A stretch of 43,902 nt of DNA from CAYTED01 sp964404075. GTDB taxonomy: Bacteria; Patescibacteriota; Minisyncoccia; Moranbacterales; UBA1568. The notes under the pieces are model-generated. The model made no database searches. It was not told the origin of the DNA and saw only the letters and a list, made by a program, of their open reading frames with translations. The translations under genes were made by a program, and so were the position numbers. The stretch covers positions 1 to 43,902 of the forward strand of contig CAYOIM010000002.1 in NCBI GenBank assembly GCA_964404075.1. Direction: 5' to 3'. Shown here piece after piece: positions 1-7,865 of this stretch (its first letter is position 1; every line of letters starts with the position of its first letter).

Positions 1-28
1 TAAATAATCAATAACAAAAGTAATCAAA

Positions 29-667
29 ATGTCTATGTCGAACCAATCCCTCGCACAGAAAAGCGTCTACTGGCTGAAAGTCATCTCCCTCGGACTCATC
101 CTGGGACTCGGTATCCAATTCGCCAAGGCATGGACGGGTCCATCCGCGGCTCCTCCAGGGGGGAATGTGAGTGGACCGATAACGACGAGTGACCAGGGAC
201 AACAGAAAGCAGGGAGTCTTTCTGTCAATACTTCAGGCGCATATGTCTATGCACTGCTTGTTCCACATGGGAATGTGGGAATAGGGACGATTAGTCCAGG
301 TGAAAAGCTTGAGGTAAATGGTAATGTGAAGGCAACCGCCTATTTTTATGCGTCGGATATTCGTTTGAAAGAAAATATAACCCCACTTAAGGATTCTCTC
401 GATAAAATTTTGCAATTGAATGGATATAATTTCGATTGGAAAGATGATAAAAGAAAGGATGTTGGGGTTATTGCCCAAGAAGTAGAGAAACAATTTCCGG
501 ATATGGTGCATACCGATGCACAAACAGGCATGAAGTCCGTCGAATATGGTAATCTCACCGCACCCCTCATTGAGGCTGTGAAGGAACTTTCTCACAAGGT
601 AGATGTTCAAAATGAACAAATACAATCACTACAAGCAGAAGTTGAGATCTTGAAATCTGGCAAGTAA
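29..667 (+). CDS. exported protein with C-terminal S74/intramolecular-chaperone (tail-fibre type) domain
   Basis: The 212-aa protein starts with a short basic segment and one hydrophobic helix (about residues 12-33), which serves as signal or membrane anchor. A proline/glycine module AW-TGPSAAPPGGNVSGP follows. The middle has beta-helix-like text (GNVGIGT, EKLEVNGNVKA). Residues about 107-190 look like a peptidase S74 / endosialidase intramolecular chaperone domain: SDIRLKENI, then GVIAQEVEKQFPD and a final coiled coil. In tail spikes this domain trimerises the fibre and can self-cleave; here I infer an exported trimeric fibre or adhesin. The ATG at 35 is an alternative start. The first ~50 residues nearly match those of the protein at 20248-20907, while the rest is unrelated and more AT-rich, which points to a chimera. 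Only 28 bases of upstream sequence are in the window. Confidence 0.8.
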   Translation: MSMSNQSLAQKSVYWLKVISLGLILGLGIQFAKAWTGPSAAPPGGNVSGPITTSDQGQQKAGSLSVNTSGAYVYALLVPHGNVGIGTISPGEKLEVNGNVKATAYFYASDIRLKENITPLKDSLDKILQLNGYNFDWKDDKRKDVGVIAQEVEKQFPDMVHTDAQTGMKSVEYGNLTAPLIEAVKELSHKVDVQNEQIQSLQAEVEILKSGK

Positions 668-690
668 GTCTTCTCTTTTGTTATTCCTAC

Positions 691-1416
691 ATGAAAAAAA
701 GTATTCTAAAAATGTTCTTTGCGGTCGGTGTAATGGTAGTCACCTTTGGTGATGTCGCACATGCCATCAATACTCTTTCTGAGGGGTATCAGGTGCTTCC
801 AGGTGTTGCGACAGTCATAGACACCACTCCAATAGGAGGGGATTGTAAGTCAGTAGTCACGCCAAGTGATGGAAGGGATCGTTTTGTTCCGACCAAGACG
901 CTTGCGGAGTGGGATGCTTTTAAAAGCGCAGCGCCGGGGCTGGGTATAGCCTTGAATCCATGTGGAACACCAATTACATTGACATATTTTGAAGGGAAGT
1001 CTCCAACTTATGATGCTACCGTTGATAGCATGCATTTTAGAGTCGTAAATGGAAAGCTTCAGATTTTTATATCTGCGTTATATCCATTTTATTCTTGGCT
1101 TCCAGATCCAATAGTTCCTGGAGGAGGATTAGACATTGACCCTGTTACCTTGCACGCCAAATGGAATATTCTTGGTATTGCGGAGTGGGATTTTTATCTT
1201 CGAAAGAATGGAATGTATTCGTCGCACAACAATGGACCAGCTCAATATTTTGGAAAAGGGTGGTGTGATAGTTCTACATATTATCCATGGAATACACCCT
1301 ATTGTGGTTGTAAGGCCGATAATACATGGGGACCTAGTTATCTAAATTGTTGGTGGAGTTATGGTCAAACATCATCACCATATTCTCCAAGTAATCCCCC
1401 TCCGTTGGATCCGTAG
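691..1416 (+). CDS. hypothetical exported Cys/Trp/Pro-rich protein
   Basis: This 241-aa protein has a clear signal peptide: MKKS, then a hydrophobic stretch ending in a VAHA-like cleavage site near residue 25. The mature part is acidic and aromatic, with cysteines near residue 53 and residue 91 and a Cys-rich C-terminal third (WCDSS, YCGCKADNTW, NCWW). It ends in a proline-rich tail (SNPPPLDP). The cysteines could form disulfides outside the membrane. I recognise no family. It begins 23 bases after the S74-domain gene and could be co-transcribed with it. The 3' half is visibly more T-rich than the surrounding housekeeping genes, which hints at recent acquisition. Function unknown; probably a surface protein. 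Confidence 0.65.
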   Translation: MKKSILKMFFAVGVMVVTFGDVAHAINTLSEGYQVLPGVATVIDTTPIGGDCKSVVTPSDGRDRFVPTKTLAEWDAFKSAAPGLGIALNPCGTPITLTYFEGKSPTYDATVDSMHFRVVNGKLQIFISALYPFYSWLPDPIVPGGGLDIDPVTLHAKWNILGIAEWDFYLRKNGMYSSHNNGPAQYFGKGWCDSSTYYPWNTPYCGCKADNTWGPSYLNCWWSYGQTSSPYSPSNPPPLDP

Positions 1417-1619
1417 AGGTTTTATCAATTTGAGCCAGGAGCGGTATTGGGTGTTGTACTCATGCCGTTAGTTCAGATGCTTGCTATGCGTGGCAGTCGG
1501 TTTCAATGAATAGCATACCTTCGAGGATGATAATCAAATGAGAGACCTCTTGATGAAAAACTAGGAATGAGAGAGAATGAAAGGAGAGTAATAATCCAGA
1601 CAAAAAATTCGAAATAAAT

Positions 1620-2678
1620 ATGAAAAAATTTTTGATGTTGAGCTTCCTTGTATTTCTCTTTTCCATCCAATCTGTTTCCGCCGCGACGGGGGATGTGGAG
1701 GGATATGCCTGGGGCGGGGGTGAAATGGCGGATACCAATGGGGGTATACCGCCGAATAACGGGGTTATTGATGGTGATGAGAATGGCATCGGCTGGATCA
1801 GTATGAATAGCACGGTCGCGCCTACTTACGCGGTGAATATCCCTGTGAGTGATGGTAATCTCTCTGGATATGCGTGGAGCGAGCATTATGGATGGATCAG
1901 TTTCAATGCAGGGGATGTGATTGGGTGTCCGAGTGGGACATGTGTCGCACAGAGGGTTGGAGATAATATCACTGGATGGGCACGCATCATCAGCATTTGC
2001 GATACGGGCAATGCCGGCAATGGGCATGTCCGCGATGGTCATTGCGATGCGAATGATGATGGGTGGAATGCTGGTGGCTGGAATGGTTGGATAAGTTTGA
2101 GTGGTGGTAACTATGGCTTACAAATTTCCAAGATGGATAAATCAGGCTCCAATCCGACCTACGCCTACTCGGATGAGCTTGGCTGGATCGATTTCAGTTT
2201 TGCGGGATTTGGAAGTACCCTGAAAATCTGTGAGGGATCATTCCAACGGTCAGTAGCGCTCGTACCTCCGGTCAATATACCGTTCGCATCAACTGCAACG
2301 AAAACCCTTACAGCAAAGTATGGTGCAGGGGACTGTATGACAGATTCTCCGGTGATTGCTGTGTGGTCTGCTGCTGATGTACCGGAGGACGCAGTATCTT
2401 TGTCAAACCCTCTCACGACGGACACCGTTACGGTCACGGCCAACTTGGTAATAGGCGTTCCTTCGAAGAGCGAAAATATTACTGCGACATACAGCGGAAA
2501 GACAGAGACAGCCAAAGCGGTGGTGTCGTGTGTTGCGCGCACCTGTTCTGACTTCGCGGCACAAACTAATACATACTGTTCTTCTGAATCACAGACATAT
2601 AATAACAATTGTGGCGGTACGATTGCTTGTCCTGGCACCAGGAACTGTGACTTCAATTTCAAAGAGACGAGTCCGTGA
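1620..2678 (+). CDS. exported GYAW/GWISF-repeat protein
   Basis: The 352-aa protein has an N-terminal signal peptide (MKKFLMLSFLVFLF, cleavage near SVSAA, residue 22). The mature part carries at least four copies of a short repeat: GYAW then GIGWISMN, GYAWSEHYGWISFN, GGWNGWISLSG and YAYSDELGWIDFSF. I know this repeat from exported proteins of CPR bacteria, where its function is uncharacterised. Residues about 205-300 form Ig/beta-sandwich-like text with a central cysteine. The C-terminus is a small Cys cluster (CVARTCSDF, CSSES, NNNCGG, CPGTRNCDF) and a KETSP end, which resembles natural ends in this group, so the gene is probably complete. About 200 bases without a recognisable gene separate it from the previous gene. 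It is likely a cell-surface structural or binding protein. Confidence 0.7.
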   Translation: MKKFLMLSFLVFLFSIQSVSAATGDVEGYAWGGGEMADTNGGIPPNNGVIDGDENGIGWISMNSTVAPTYAVNIPVSDGNLSGYAWSEHYGWISFNAGDVIGCPSGTCVAQRVGDNITGWARIISICDTGNAGNGHVRDGHCDANDDGWNAGGWNGWISLSGGNYGLQISKMDKSGSNPTYAYSDELGWIDFSFAGFGSTLKICEGSFQRSVALVPPVNIPFASTATKTLTAKYGAGDCMTDSPVIAVWSAADVPEDAVSLSNPLTTDTVTVTANLVIGVPSKSENITATYSGKTETAKAVVSCVARTCSDFAAQTNTYCSSESQTYNNNCGGTIACPGTRNCDFNFKETSP

Positions 2679-2723
2679 TGAGGGGGAGATGAGAGATAGG
2701 ATATGGGAGCATGGAGTTGAGGG

Positions 2724-2885
2724 AGCGGTCGTTCCGCTGGTAAGAGCGGTGCAACCGCTGTTTGAGCAGAAGAATACAATAACAAAAGAGGGGTCGCACC
2801 GCCCGCAGGCAAAGCGACCGCTCCGTCAATACATAAATCAATAATAAATCAGCGGACACATCGCTCCAGAAGCGGAGTGACCGCT
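2724..2885 (+). repeat. cluster of three GC-rich hairpin-family palindromes
   Basis: Three copies of the double palindrome lie at about 2724-2759, 2789-2822 and 2851-2885. The first reads AGCGGTCGTTCCGCT, a short loop, AGCGGTGCAACCGCT. The second is degenerate at its left end, and the third carries paired changes. They fill most of the space between 2678 and 2898 and probably terminate or insulate the exported-protein genes. Confidence 0.7.
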
Positions 2886-2897
2886 TACGCAATCAGT

Positions 2898-3272
2898 ATG
2901 CTCCAGTCAGAATACGATGCGATGATGAGCCAGAAGAGAGTGAAGATACTCCTCATCATCCTCACGACTCTCATGGTCGCGGTGGTGCTCTATGTCGTGG
3001 TCAAGGCAGGGAGAGAGAATATGCCCGTGCAGGCGCCAACGGTGATGGCGCCGAAGGATGACACAGCGCCACCATCGCCCGAGGAGATCCAGAAAAAACT
3101 CGATGAATTGAGCAAGGTACCCGAGGGAGTAACCCCTCCACCACAGCCCTCCCCGAAGGAAATACAGAAAAAACTCGATGAATTGAGCAAGACACCGGAT
3201 GGGAAGACCCCGCCCCCACCATCTCCTGAAGAAATTCAGAAGAAATTGAATGAACTCAGCGTGAAGAAATGA
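2898..3272 (+). CDS. single-pass membrane protein with three EEIQKKLDELSK repeats
   Basis: I chose the ATG at 2898 (124 aa) because a GTG further upstream at 2877 lies inside a GC-rich hairpin. A cytoplasmic N-terminus (MLQSEYDAMMSQKRVK) is followed by a membrane helix at about residues 18-36, then a proline-rich outer region. Three near-perfect repeats of the type P-SPEEIQKKLDELSK are separated by proline-rich linkers (TPPPQPSP, TPPPPSP). Each repeat should form a short amphipathic helix. No enzyme motif is present, so a stalk, spacer or wall-associated protein is likely. Three palindromes of the genome's hairpin family stand directly upstream (2724-2885). Confidence 0.6.
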   Translation: MLQSEYDAMMSQKRVKILLIILTTLMVAVVLYVVVKAGRENMPVQAPTVMAPKDDTAPPSPEEIQKKLDELSKVPEGVTPPPQPSPKEIQKKLDELSKTPDGKTPPPPSPEEIQKKLNELSVKK

Positions 3273-3556
3273 TCGGTATCGGTTCGGTTTCGGTTCATCG
3301 TCGGTAGAAACGGTATTCTCAAAATAGAGCCTTGTTGTATTACCAAGCGAGTGAGTAAAGTGAAAGTCCCTCCTTTTACTTTCGAGCGAGTGACGGTAAC
3401 ACAGGGTAAATACTCCGTGGCTTGCCGCGGAAATGAAACGAGTTGTACTTGTTTCAGTGTTCGGAGCTTGCTCTGGGGTCAATACCATTTATTTGAACCG
3501 TGACTGAAGAGAATAGACGGCGTCCAAGGCATTGGGCGTTGTTTTCTTTTTTGCGG
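3273..3556. other. gene-free stretch with several potential stem-loops
   Basis: About 290 bases hold no credible gene. Visible pairings include TGTATTACC (about 3328) with GGTAACACA (about 3395), GAAAGT with ACTTTC around 3362-3384, CCGTGG with CCGCGG around 3416-3432, GAAAC with GTTTC around 3436-3455, and a CGGAGC/GCTCTGG palindrome around 3464-3477. A structured RNA or decayed repeat is possible. I match it to no known family. Confidence 0.4.
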
Positions 3557-3562
3557 TATACT
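3557..3562 (+). promoter_or_regulatory. -10 box for the RNHCP gene (leaderless start)
   Basis: TATACT ends six bases before the ATG at 3569, so transcription would start at or next to the start codon. A weak TTGGGC lies 19 bases upstream. The stretch just before the ATG (CTGGGGGT) could also act as a ribosome site. Confidence 0.45.
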
Positions 3563-3568
3563 GGGGGT

Positions 3569-3880
3569 ATGTCGGAAACATTCATTCGGCAAATCGAGGA
3601 TTTCATTTGCGGGAAATGCGGCGCATCGGTCGCGGGGAACGGGTATACCAATCACTGCCCGAAGTGTCTGTGGAGCCGGCATGTGGATGTCCATCCGGGG
3701 GATCGGCTCGCATCGTGCCAGGGATTGATGGAGCCGATTTCGGTATCGGAAAAACAGGGGCGACGGAGAATCGTCCATCGATGCGTCGTTTGCCGGTATG
3801 AGAAGATAAATGATATGGCACAGGAGGATGATTTCGATGCGATACTGTCGGTGATGAGGGGTGGGGCGGAGGGAATGTAG
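3569..3880 (+). CDS. RNHCP domain zinc-binding protein
   Basis: This 103-aa protein matches the RNHCP family, named for its Arg-Asn-His-Cys-Pro motif. Here the motif is YTNHCPKCLWSRHVD, with the first Arg replaced. The N-terminal CGKC pair (Cys14, Cys17) and Cys30/Cys33 can form one zinc site. PGDR and a conserved Cys50 follow, and HRCVVC (Cys72, Cys75) ends the domain. The family's function is unknown; zinc ribbon-like folds often bind nucleic acid. I preferred the ATG at 3569 over a GTG at 3500 because homologous text begins with SETFIRQIEDFICGKCG and a -10 box sits just upstream. Confidence 0.8.
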   Translation: MSETFIRQIEDFICGKCGASVAGNGYTNHCPKCLWSRHVDVHPGDRLASCQGLMEPISVSEKQGRRRIVHRCVVCRYEKINDMAQEDDFDAILSVMRGGAEGM

Positions 3881-3911
3881 AATATGGAATGTGGAATAGA
3901 GGATTTTTTAT

Positions 3912-3945
3912 AGCGGTCGTTCCGCCTGCGGGCGGTGCGTCCGCT
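3912..3945 (+). repeat. hairpin-family palindrome, copy with A/T arms
   Basis: Core AGCGGTCGTTCCGCC, loop, GGCGGTGCGTCCGCT. It is flanked by TTTTTTA on the left and TAAAAAA on the right, which extend the stem and leave a T-run when read in either direction. It lies 31 bases after the RNHCP stop and is a likely bidirectional terminator. Confidence 0.7.
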
Positions 3946-3984
3946 GTAAAAAACGAGAGATCAGGAAAAAGACATTAAAACAAC

Positions 3985-4019
3985 AGCGGTTGCACCGCTC
4001 CAAAAGCGGAACAACCGCT
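3985..4019 (-). repeat. hairpin-family palindrome, reverse orientation
   Basis: The core is in the opposite orientation to its neighbour at 3912 (AGCGGTTGCACCGCT, loop, AGCGGAACAACCGCT) and lies 39 bases downstream. The paired change GGTTG/CAACC replaces GGTCG/CGACC, so the stem is conserved. Confidence 0.7.
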
Positions 4020-4047
4020 CGAGAATAAAAAGGCGGGATTTTTTACA

Positions 4048-6603
4048 ATGGAACGACAGCTGAGACAAAACAAAATGTTGGATTGGAAAAAGGCAGGACA
4101 ATCGAGCGTAACCCAGGTATTCACGGTCCTCCGGACCGGCGTCTCGGGTCTTTCTTCGGAGGAGAGCGATGTTCGGCGGGTGGTTCGACCCGTGATAGTC
4201 CCTTTCTGGAAGCGACCGATTGTTCTCATATTGAGGCGACGATTCGAGTCCTCGTTCTTCTTCCTTCTCTTCGGTGCGGCGATTCTCTCTTTTTTTCTCG
4301 GGGATCGTATCGAGGCTGGTCTCATCGGTCTGTTCATCATCGTCAATTTCGCGCTCGAATCGTTTCAGGAATACCGGTCGGAAAAAGCATCGCAATTGCT
4401 TTCGAGATACCTTTCGCATGAGGCGACGGTCATGCGGGATGGATCTGTCGTGACGATCGAGAGCGCGCTTCTGGTTCCGGGAGATGTGATCCTCGTCCGA
4501 CCCGGCGATCGGTTGCCGGCGGATGTCCGTTTTTTCGAAGAGAGGTCCCTTGAAATAGACGAGAGCGTCCTGACGGGGGAATCTCTTCCGGTGTTCAAGG
4601 GAATCGAGCCTATGGCGGAGCCGCCGAACGCGTACCATGAAGCGAGGAATATCGGTTTTTCCGGAACGGTCGTTCTTTCGGGTCGGGGGAAGGCGGTGGT
4701 CATCGCGACCGGATCGGAGACGGCATTCGGATCGATAGCGGCGCTCACGGAGACGACGAAGAGCGAGAGTTCTTTCGAGAAACAGCTCCGGGGATTCACG
4801 CGGTTCATCGTTCAGCTCGTCGCGGTCACCATCGTGCTCGTTTTCTCCCTGAACATCCTTATCAAGGGATTCGGCGTGGACATTCCGGAGCTCCTTATTT
4901 TCTCACTCGTTCTTTCGGTGTCCGTCGTGCCGGAAGCCTTGCCGGCCGTGACGACCATCGCTCTCTCACGGGGAGCGCTCGCTCTCGCGCGCAGGAAAGT
5001 GGTGGTGAAACGACTCTCTTCGATCGAAGACCTCGGGAGTATCAGCGTTCTCTGTTCGGATAAGACGGGGACGATCACGGAAAACCGCTTGGAGGTATCC
5101 GGCATACTCGCACCGGAGGAAGAAGTGTGTCTGCGATACGCGGTACTCGGCGGGAGACTCCCGCATCGGGAGTCGCTCTCGTCCGCGACCGATCCGTATG
5201 AACGGGCTCTCGAGATGGCGGTCGAGCTCTCGGACAAAGAACGGCGGGTGGTCGTCGCGGATGCTTTGCCATTCGATCCGAACCGGCGCATGGGGAGCGT
5301 TTTGCTGTCCGATTATTCTTCGAAGCGAGAGGTGGTCGTCCGTGGCGCTCCGGAATCGGTATTGAAAGTTTCCGAAAATCTCTCTCCCGAAGAAAAGGAG
5401 AAGATACTGCTTTTCGTGGATGAAGAGGGGCGGAAAGGGTGTCGGACACTTGCCATCGCGCGCCGTTCCCTCGGAGCGAGAGCGGCTTATACGCTTGCGG
5501 CGGAAAAAAAATTGGAATACCTCGGCGTTCTCTCCTTTTCGGATCCGTTGAAGGCGACAACGAAGAAAACGATGGCAGAAGCCGCCCGTCTCGGCATCGC
5601 GGTGAAGATCCTGACGGGAGACAGTCGCGAGGTCGCCCGTTTCGTTGGTATCGAAGCGGGGATTCTCCATGAAGGGTCGATGGTGTATACGGAAGCGGAA
5701 TTGCGGCAACTTTCGGAGCAAGATCTGATGCGGGCGCTCGATGAAGGCTCGGTATTCGCACGGATGTCCCCGGAGGGGAAATACTTCATCGTCGAGAATC
5801 TGAAGCGTCGTTTTACGGTGGGATTTCTCGGGGAAGGGATCAATGATGCTCCGGCACTGAAACTCGCTCATGTGGGCATCGTGGTGCGCGGTGCGGCGGA
5901 TATCGCCCGGGATGCGGCGGATGTGATTATTTTGCAGAACAGTCTCTCGACCGTCATCGAGGGAGTGCGGGAGGGACGGATCATTTTCGCGAACATACTG
6001 AAATATCTCCGCGTGACACTCGCATCGAATTTCGGGAATTTCTATTCGGTCGCCATCGCATCATTTTTCCTCCCGTTTGTGCCGCTCCTCCCGACGCAGA
6101 TCCTCCTCCTCGATCTCCTCTCGGACTTCCCCATGCTCGCTATCACGACCGATACGATCGAGAGCGGGGAGGTCGCTCTGCCGAGGCAGTCCCGGGTGCG
6201 GGATATTCTCATCGCGGCGCTCTTCTTCGGAGGCATAAGCTCGCTCTTCGATCTCACGCTTTTCCGTCTGTATTTCCATACATCACCCGCCATACTCCAG
6301 ACGAGCTGGTTCCTCCTCTCCATCATGACGGAACTCATCCTCCTCTACTCACTCCGATCGAGCAGATGGTTCTTCCTCGCCTCGCGACCGAGCTTCATAC
6401 TCGCCGGATTTTCGGTATTTGCCCTATCTACAGCGTTTTTTCTCCCGTTTTCTCTTTTCGGGCAGGATGTTTTTCGTTTCATCCGACCGACAGGAGCGAT
6501 GCTGTCAGTCGTCATCTCTCTCGCCATCGGGTATTTCCTCCTCTCAGAAATCATGAAGCGGTTGTATCATCACCAGTCCCTCTTTTTGCATGAAAAAAAG
6601 TAA
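4048..6603 (+). CDS. P-type cation-transporting ATPase (P2/Ca2+-type)
   Basis: The 851-aa protein has the full P-type ATPase layout. An N-terminal cation ATPase domain and paired helices (about 70-110) precede an actuator with the dephosphorylation motif LTGES. A helix pair carrying PEALPAV precedes the phosphorylation motif SDKTGT (Asp338). The nucleotide-binding domain ends in LTGDS and the hinge motif, and several C-terminal helices follow. The PEALP ion-site motif and long C-terminus fit a calcium- or cation-exporting pump of the inner membrane; the ion cannot be settled by eye. The hinge reads GEGINDAPAL, with Glu596 where GDGxNDxPAL has Asp, a conservative change at a Mg2+ ligand. The ATG at 4075 is an alternative start. 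The 3' end overlaps the next gene by 14 bases, so the two are probably translationally coupled. Confidence 0.9.
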   Translation: MERQLRQNKMLDWKKAGQSSVTQVFTVLRTGVSGLSSEESDVRRVVRPVIVPFWKRPIVLILRRRFESSFFFLLFGAAILSFFLGDRIEAGLIGLFIIVNFALESFQEYRSEKASQLLSRYLSHEATVMRDGSVVTIESALLVPGDVILVRPGDRLPADVRFFEERSLEIDESVLTGESLPVFKGIEPMAEPPNAYHEARNIGFSGTVVLSGRGKAVVIATGSETAFGSIAALTETTKSESSFEKQLRGFTRFIVQLVAVTIVLVFSLNILIKGFGVDIPELLIFSLVLSVSVVPEALPAVTTIALSRGALALARRKVVVKRLSSIEDLGSISVLCSDKTGTITENRLEVSGILAPEEEVCLRYAVLGGRLPHRESLSSATDPYERALEMAVELSDKERRVVVADALPFDPNRRMGSVLLSDYSSKREVVVRGAPESVLKVSENLSPEEKEKILLFVDEEGRKGCRTLAIARRSLGARAAYTLAAEKKLEYLGVLSFSDPLKATTKKTMAEAARLGIAVKILTGDSREVARFVGIEAGILHEGSMVYTEAELRQLSEQDLMRALDEGSVFARMSPEGKYFIVENLKRRFTVGFLGEGINDAPALKLAHVGIVVRGAADIARDAADVIILQNSLSTVIEGVREGRIIFANILKYLRVTLASNFGNFYSVAIASFFLPFVPLLPTQILLLDLLSDFPMLAITTDTIESGEVALPRQSRVRDILIAALFFGGISSLFDLTLFRLYFHTSPAILQTSWFLLSIMTELILLYSLRSSRWFFLASRPSFILAGFSVFALSTAFFLPFSLFGQDVFRFIRPTGAMLSVVISLAIGYFLLSEIMKRLYHHQSLFLHEKK

Positions 6604-7150
6604 AGCATATATTTTCGGAATCGTGACTCTTCTCCTCTTCACGGTCGGTATCTCTGCCGCTCTGGCTCTGTGGCCGAAGGAGTGGCGAGTTTCTTTTTCG
6701 GGATGGAGTATCAAGGAGTCGCGAAAGACTGCGTCTGGTGAGGGATGGGTGAGAGTGGCGCGGGTCATTGATGGTGATACGATTGAGATCGAAACCGGTG
6801 AGAGAGTGCGGTATGTCGGTATCAATGCGCCGGAGAGTGTCGATCCGAGGCGGAGGGTGGAATGCTTCGGCAAGGAGGCATCGGCATTTAATCGGAATCT
6901 CCTCGAGGGGAAGCGGATCCGTCTGGAGCGGGATATTTCGGATCGTGACAAATACGGACGATGGCTCCGGTTCGTATACCTCGAAGACGGAACATTCGTC
7001 AATGAGGCATTGGTACGGGAGGGATATGCGCACGCGTCATCGTATCCACCCGACATTTCAAAAAAAGAATTGTTTCGTGAGGCGGAGACGGATGCGAGAG
7101 AAAGTGCGCGAGGACTTTGGAATCCCGATACTTGTGATGGGAAGAAATGA
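6590..7150 (+). CDS. membrane-anchored thermonuclease-like (SNase/TNase) protein
   Basis: This 186-aa protein has one N-terminal membrane helix (about residues 7-27) and a staphylococcal-nuclease domain (about 50-180). The calcium/catalytic signature is intact: VIDGDTIEI (Asp61, Asp63), RYVGINAPES giving Arg74 and Glu82, and KYGRWLR giving Arg124; these correspond to Arg35, Glu43 and Arg87 of the S. aureus enzyme. It should cleave DNA or RNA outside the cell or at the membrane, fitting a nucleotide-scavenging role in a reduced genome. It overlaps the ATPase gene by 14 bases. The 3' end lies next to an assembly gap, but the stop codon is complete. Confidence 0.9.
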   Translation: MKKSKAYIFGIVTLLLFTVGISAALALWPKEWRVSFSGWSIKESRKTASGEGWVRVARVIDGDTIEIETGERVRYVGINAPESVDPRRRVECFGKEASAFNRNLLEGKRIRLERDISDRDKYGRWLRFVYLEDGTFVNEALVREGYAHASSYPPDISKKELFREAETDARESARGLWNPDTCDGKK

Positions 7151-7322
7151 GTAGAAGAGATGAGAAANNNNNNNNNNNNNNNNNNNNNNNNNNNNNNNNN
7201 NNNNNNNNNNNNNNNNNNNNNNNNNNNNNNNNNNNNNNNNNNNNNNNNNNNNNNNNNNNNNNNNNNNGACTTTGGAATCCCGATACTTGTGATGGGAAGA
7301 AATGAGTAGAAGAGATGAGAAA
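7113..7322. other. scaffold gap of 100 N flanked by identical 55-base ends
   Basis: The 55 bases at 7113-7167 are identical to 7268-7322, and 7168-7267 are all N. The duplicated end includes the last codons of the nuclease gene. Two contigs with a 55-base overlap were most likely joined with a default 100-N spacer, so the true sequence probably runs on without gap or duplication. Confidence 0.9.
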
Positions 7323-7332
7323 TGACACAAAC

Positions 7333-7367
7333 AGCGGTCGCACCGCTCAAAAAGCGGAACGACCGTT
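7333..7367 (-). repeat. hairpin-family palindrome with CACAAAC/GTTTGTG arms
   Basis: The core AGCGGTCGCACCGCT, loop, AGCGGAACGACCG is extended by CACAAAC on the left and GTTTGTG on the right. It separates the plus-strand nuclease gene from the convergent gene at 7431-7718 and probably ends both transcripts. Confidence 0.75.
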
Positions 7368-7430
7368 GTTTGTGAGAAATAAAAAACCCGGCTGGTAAGA
7401 GCGGGGCTTGGTGGTCTGTGCGGTGCGGTC

Positions 7431-7718
7431 TTAGCTGCAACCGCAACCGAGACAGAGTTTCCCCGTGGGGCCACGAGTGATGATCTGTCGCTTGTTGAAC
7501 CTGCCCGTCGCGTGGACAGCGTCCGGGCAATTCATGCTGGTACAATCGCAGAGTTGCCGTTTCAGGCAGTTCTCCTTGTCCCTCAAATATTGCTGCTTTG
7601 CTTTGGCCATCGCTTCTTCCTGTGCGATAACGCAGTCTTCTGCACTTGGTGCGACATCTGCCTGCATGTGGATGTAGCGACCGTGTTTTCCTGCGATGGA
7701 ACAGCTGACCTGTTGCAT
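7431..7718 (-). CDS. small Cys-rich hypothetical protein
   Basis: This 95-aa protein has no signal peptide. Cysteines lie near residue 6 and residue 29, and a cluster occupies the second half (ENCLKRQLCDCTSMNC, LCLGCGCS). The last eight residues hold three cysteines, which suggests metal or Fe-S binding or a redox role. The middle (EEAMAKAKQQYLRDKENCLKR) is helical. An unusually good Shine-Dalgarno (AAAGGAG, eight bases before the ATG) supports the start, unlike most genes here. A perfect GTTCCAG/CTGGAAC palindrome lies in its leader. I recognise no family. Confidence 0.6.
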   Translation of the reverse strand: MQQVSCSIAGKHGRYIHMQADVAPSAEDCVIAQEEAMAKAKQQYLRDKENCLKRQLCDCTSMNCPDAVHATGRFNKRQIITRGPTGKLCLGCGCS

Positions 7719-7749
7719 GGCTTACTCCTTTTGTAATATCATTTGCGTC

Positions 7750-7767
7750 GTTCCAGATTTCTGGAAC
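7750..7767 (-). promoter_or_regulatory. perfect palindrome in the leader of the small Cys-rich gene
   Basis: GTTCCAG-ATTT-CTGGAAC is an inverted repeat about 32 bases upstream of the ATG at 7718. It can be an operator or an RNA hairpin. It follows directly after the thrS terminator, so the transcript reading it is either read-through or starts between the two. Confidence 0.4.
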
Positions 7768-7776
7768 TCCCTTAAC

Positions 7777-7800
7777 AAAAAAGACAGCTTACCCTGTCTC
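7777..7800 (-). terminator. intrinsic terminator after thrS
   Basis: Read on the minus strand, AGACAG, a short loop, CTGTCT is followed by a run of T. It lies about 65 bases past the thrS stop. A TTGCCA, 17 bases, TATACA pair between the stop and this hairpin could serve as a promoter for the next gene. Confidence 0.65.
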
Positions 7801-7865
7801 TTTCATTACATATTGTATACTATAAATGCGTATTTTTGGCAAGTACGCAGAGTCAGTGTTTCTCC

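Noticed and set aside
2724..2885. CRISPR array
   Set aside because: The repeats are palindromic, irregularly spaced and of variable sequence, and no cas gene is in the window.
3961..4638. Long minus-strand frames across the ATPase, gyrB, recA and sufS genes
   Set aside because: They are Arg/Ser-rich mirror frames of GC-rich coding sequence without domain text or start signals.
7113..7322. True tandem duplication of the nuclease 3' end
   Set aside because: The copies are identical, exactly 55 bases and bounded by N, which fits a contig overlap better than biology.
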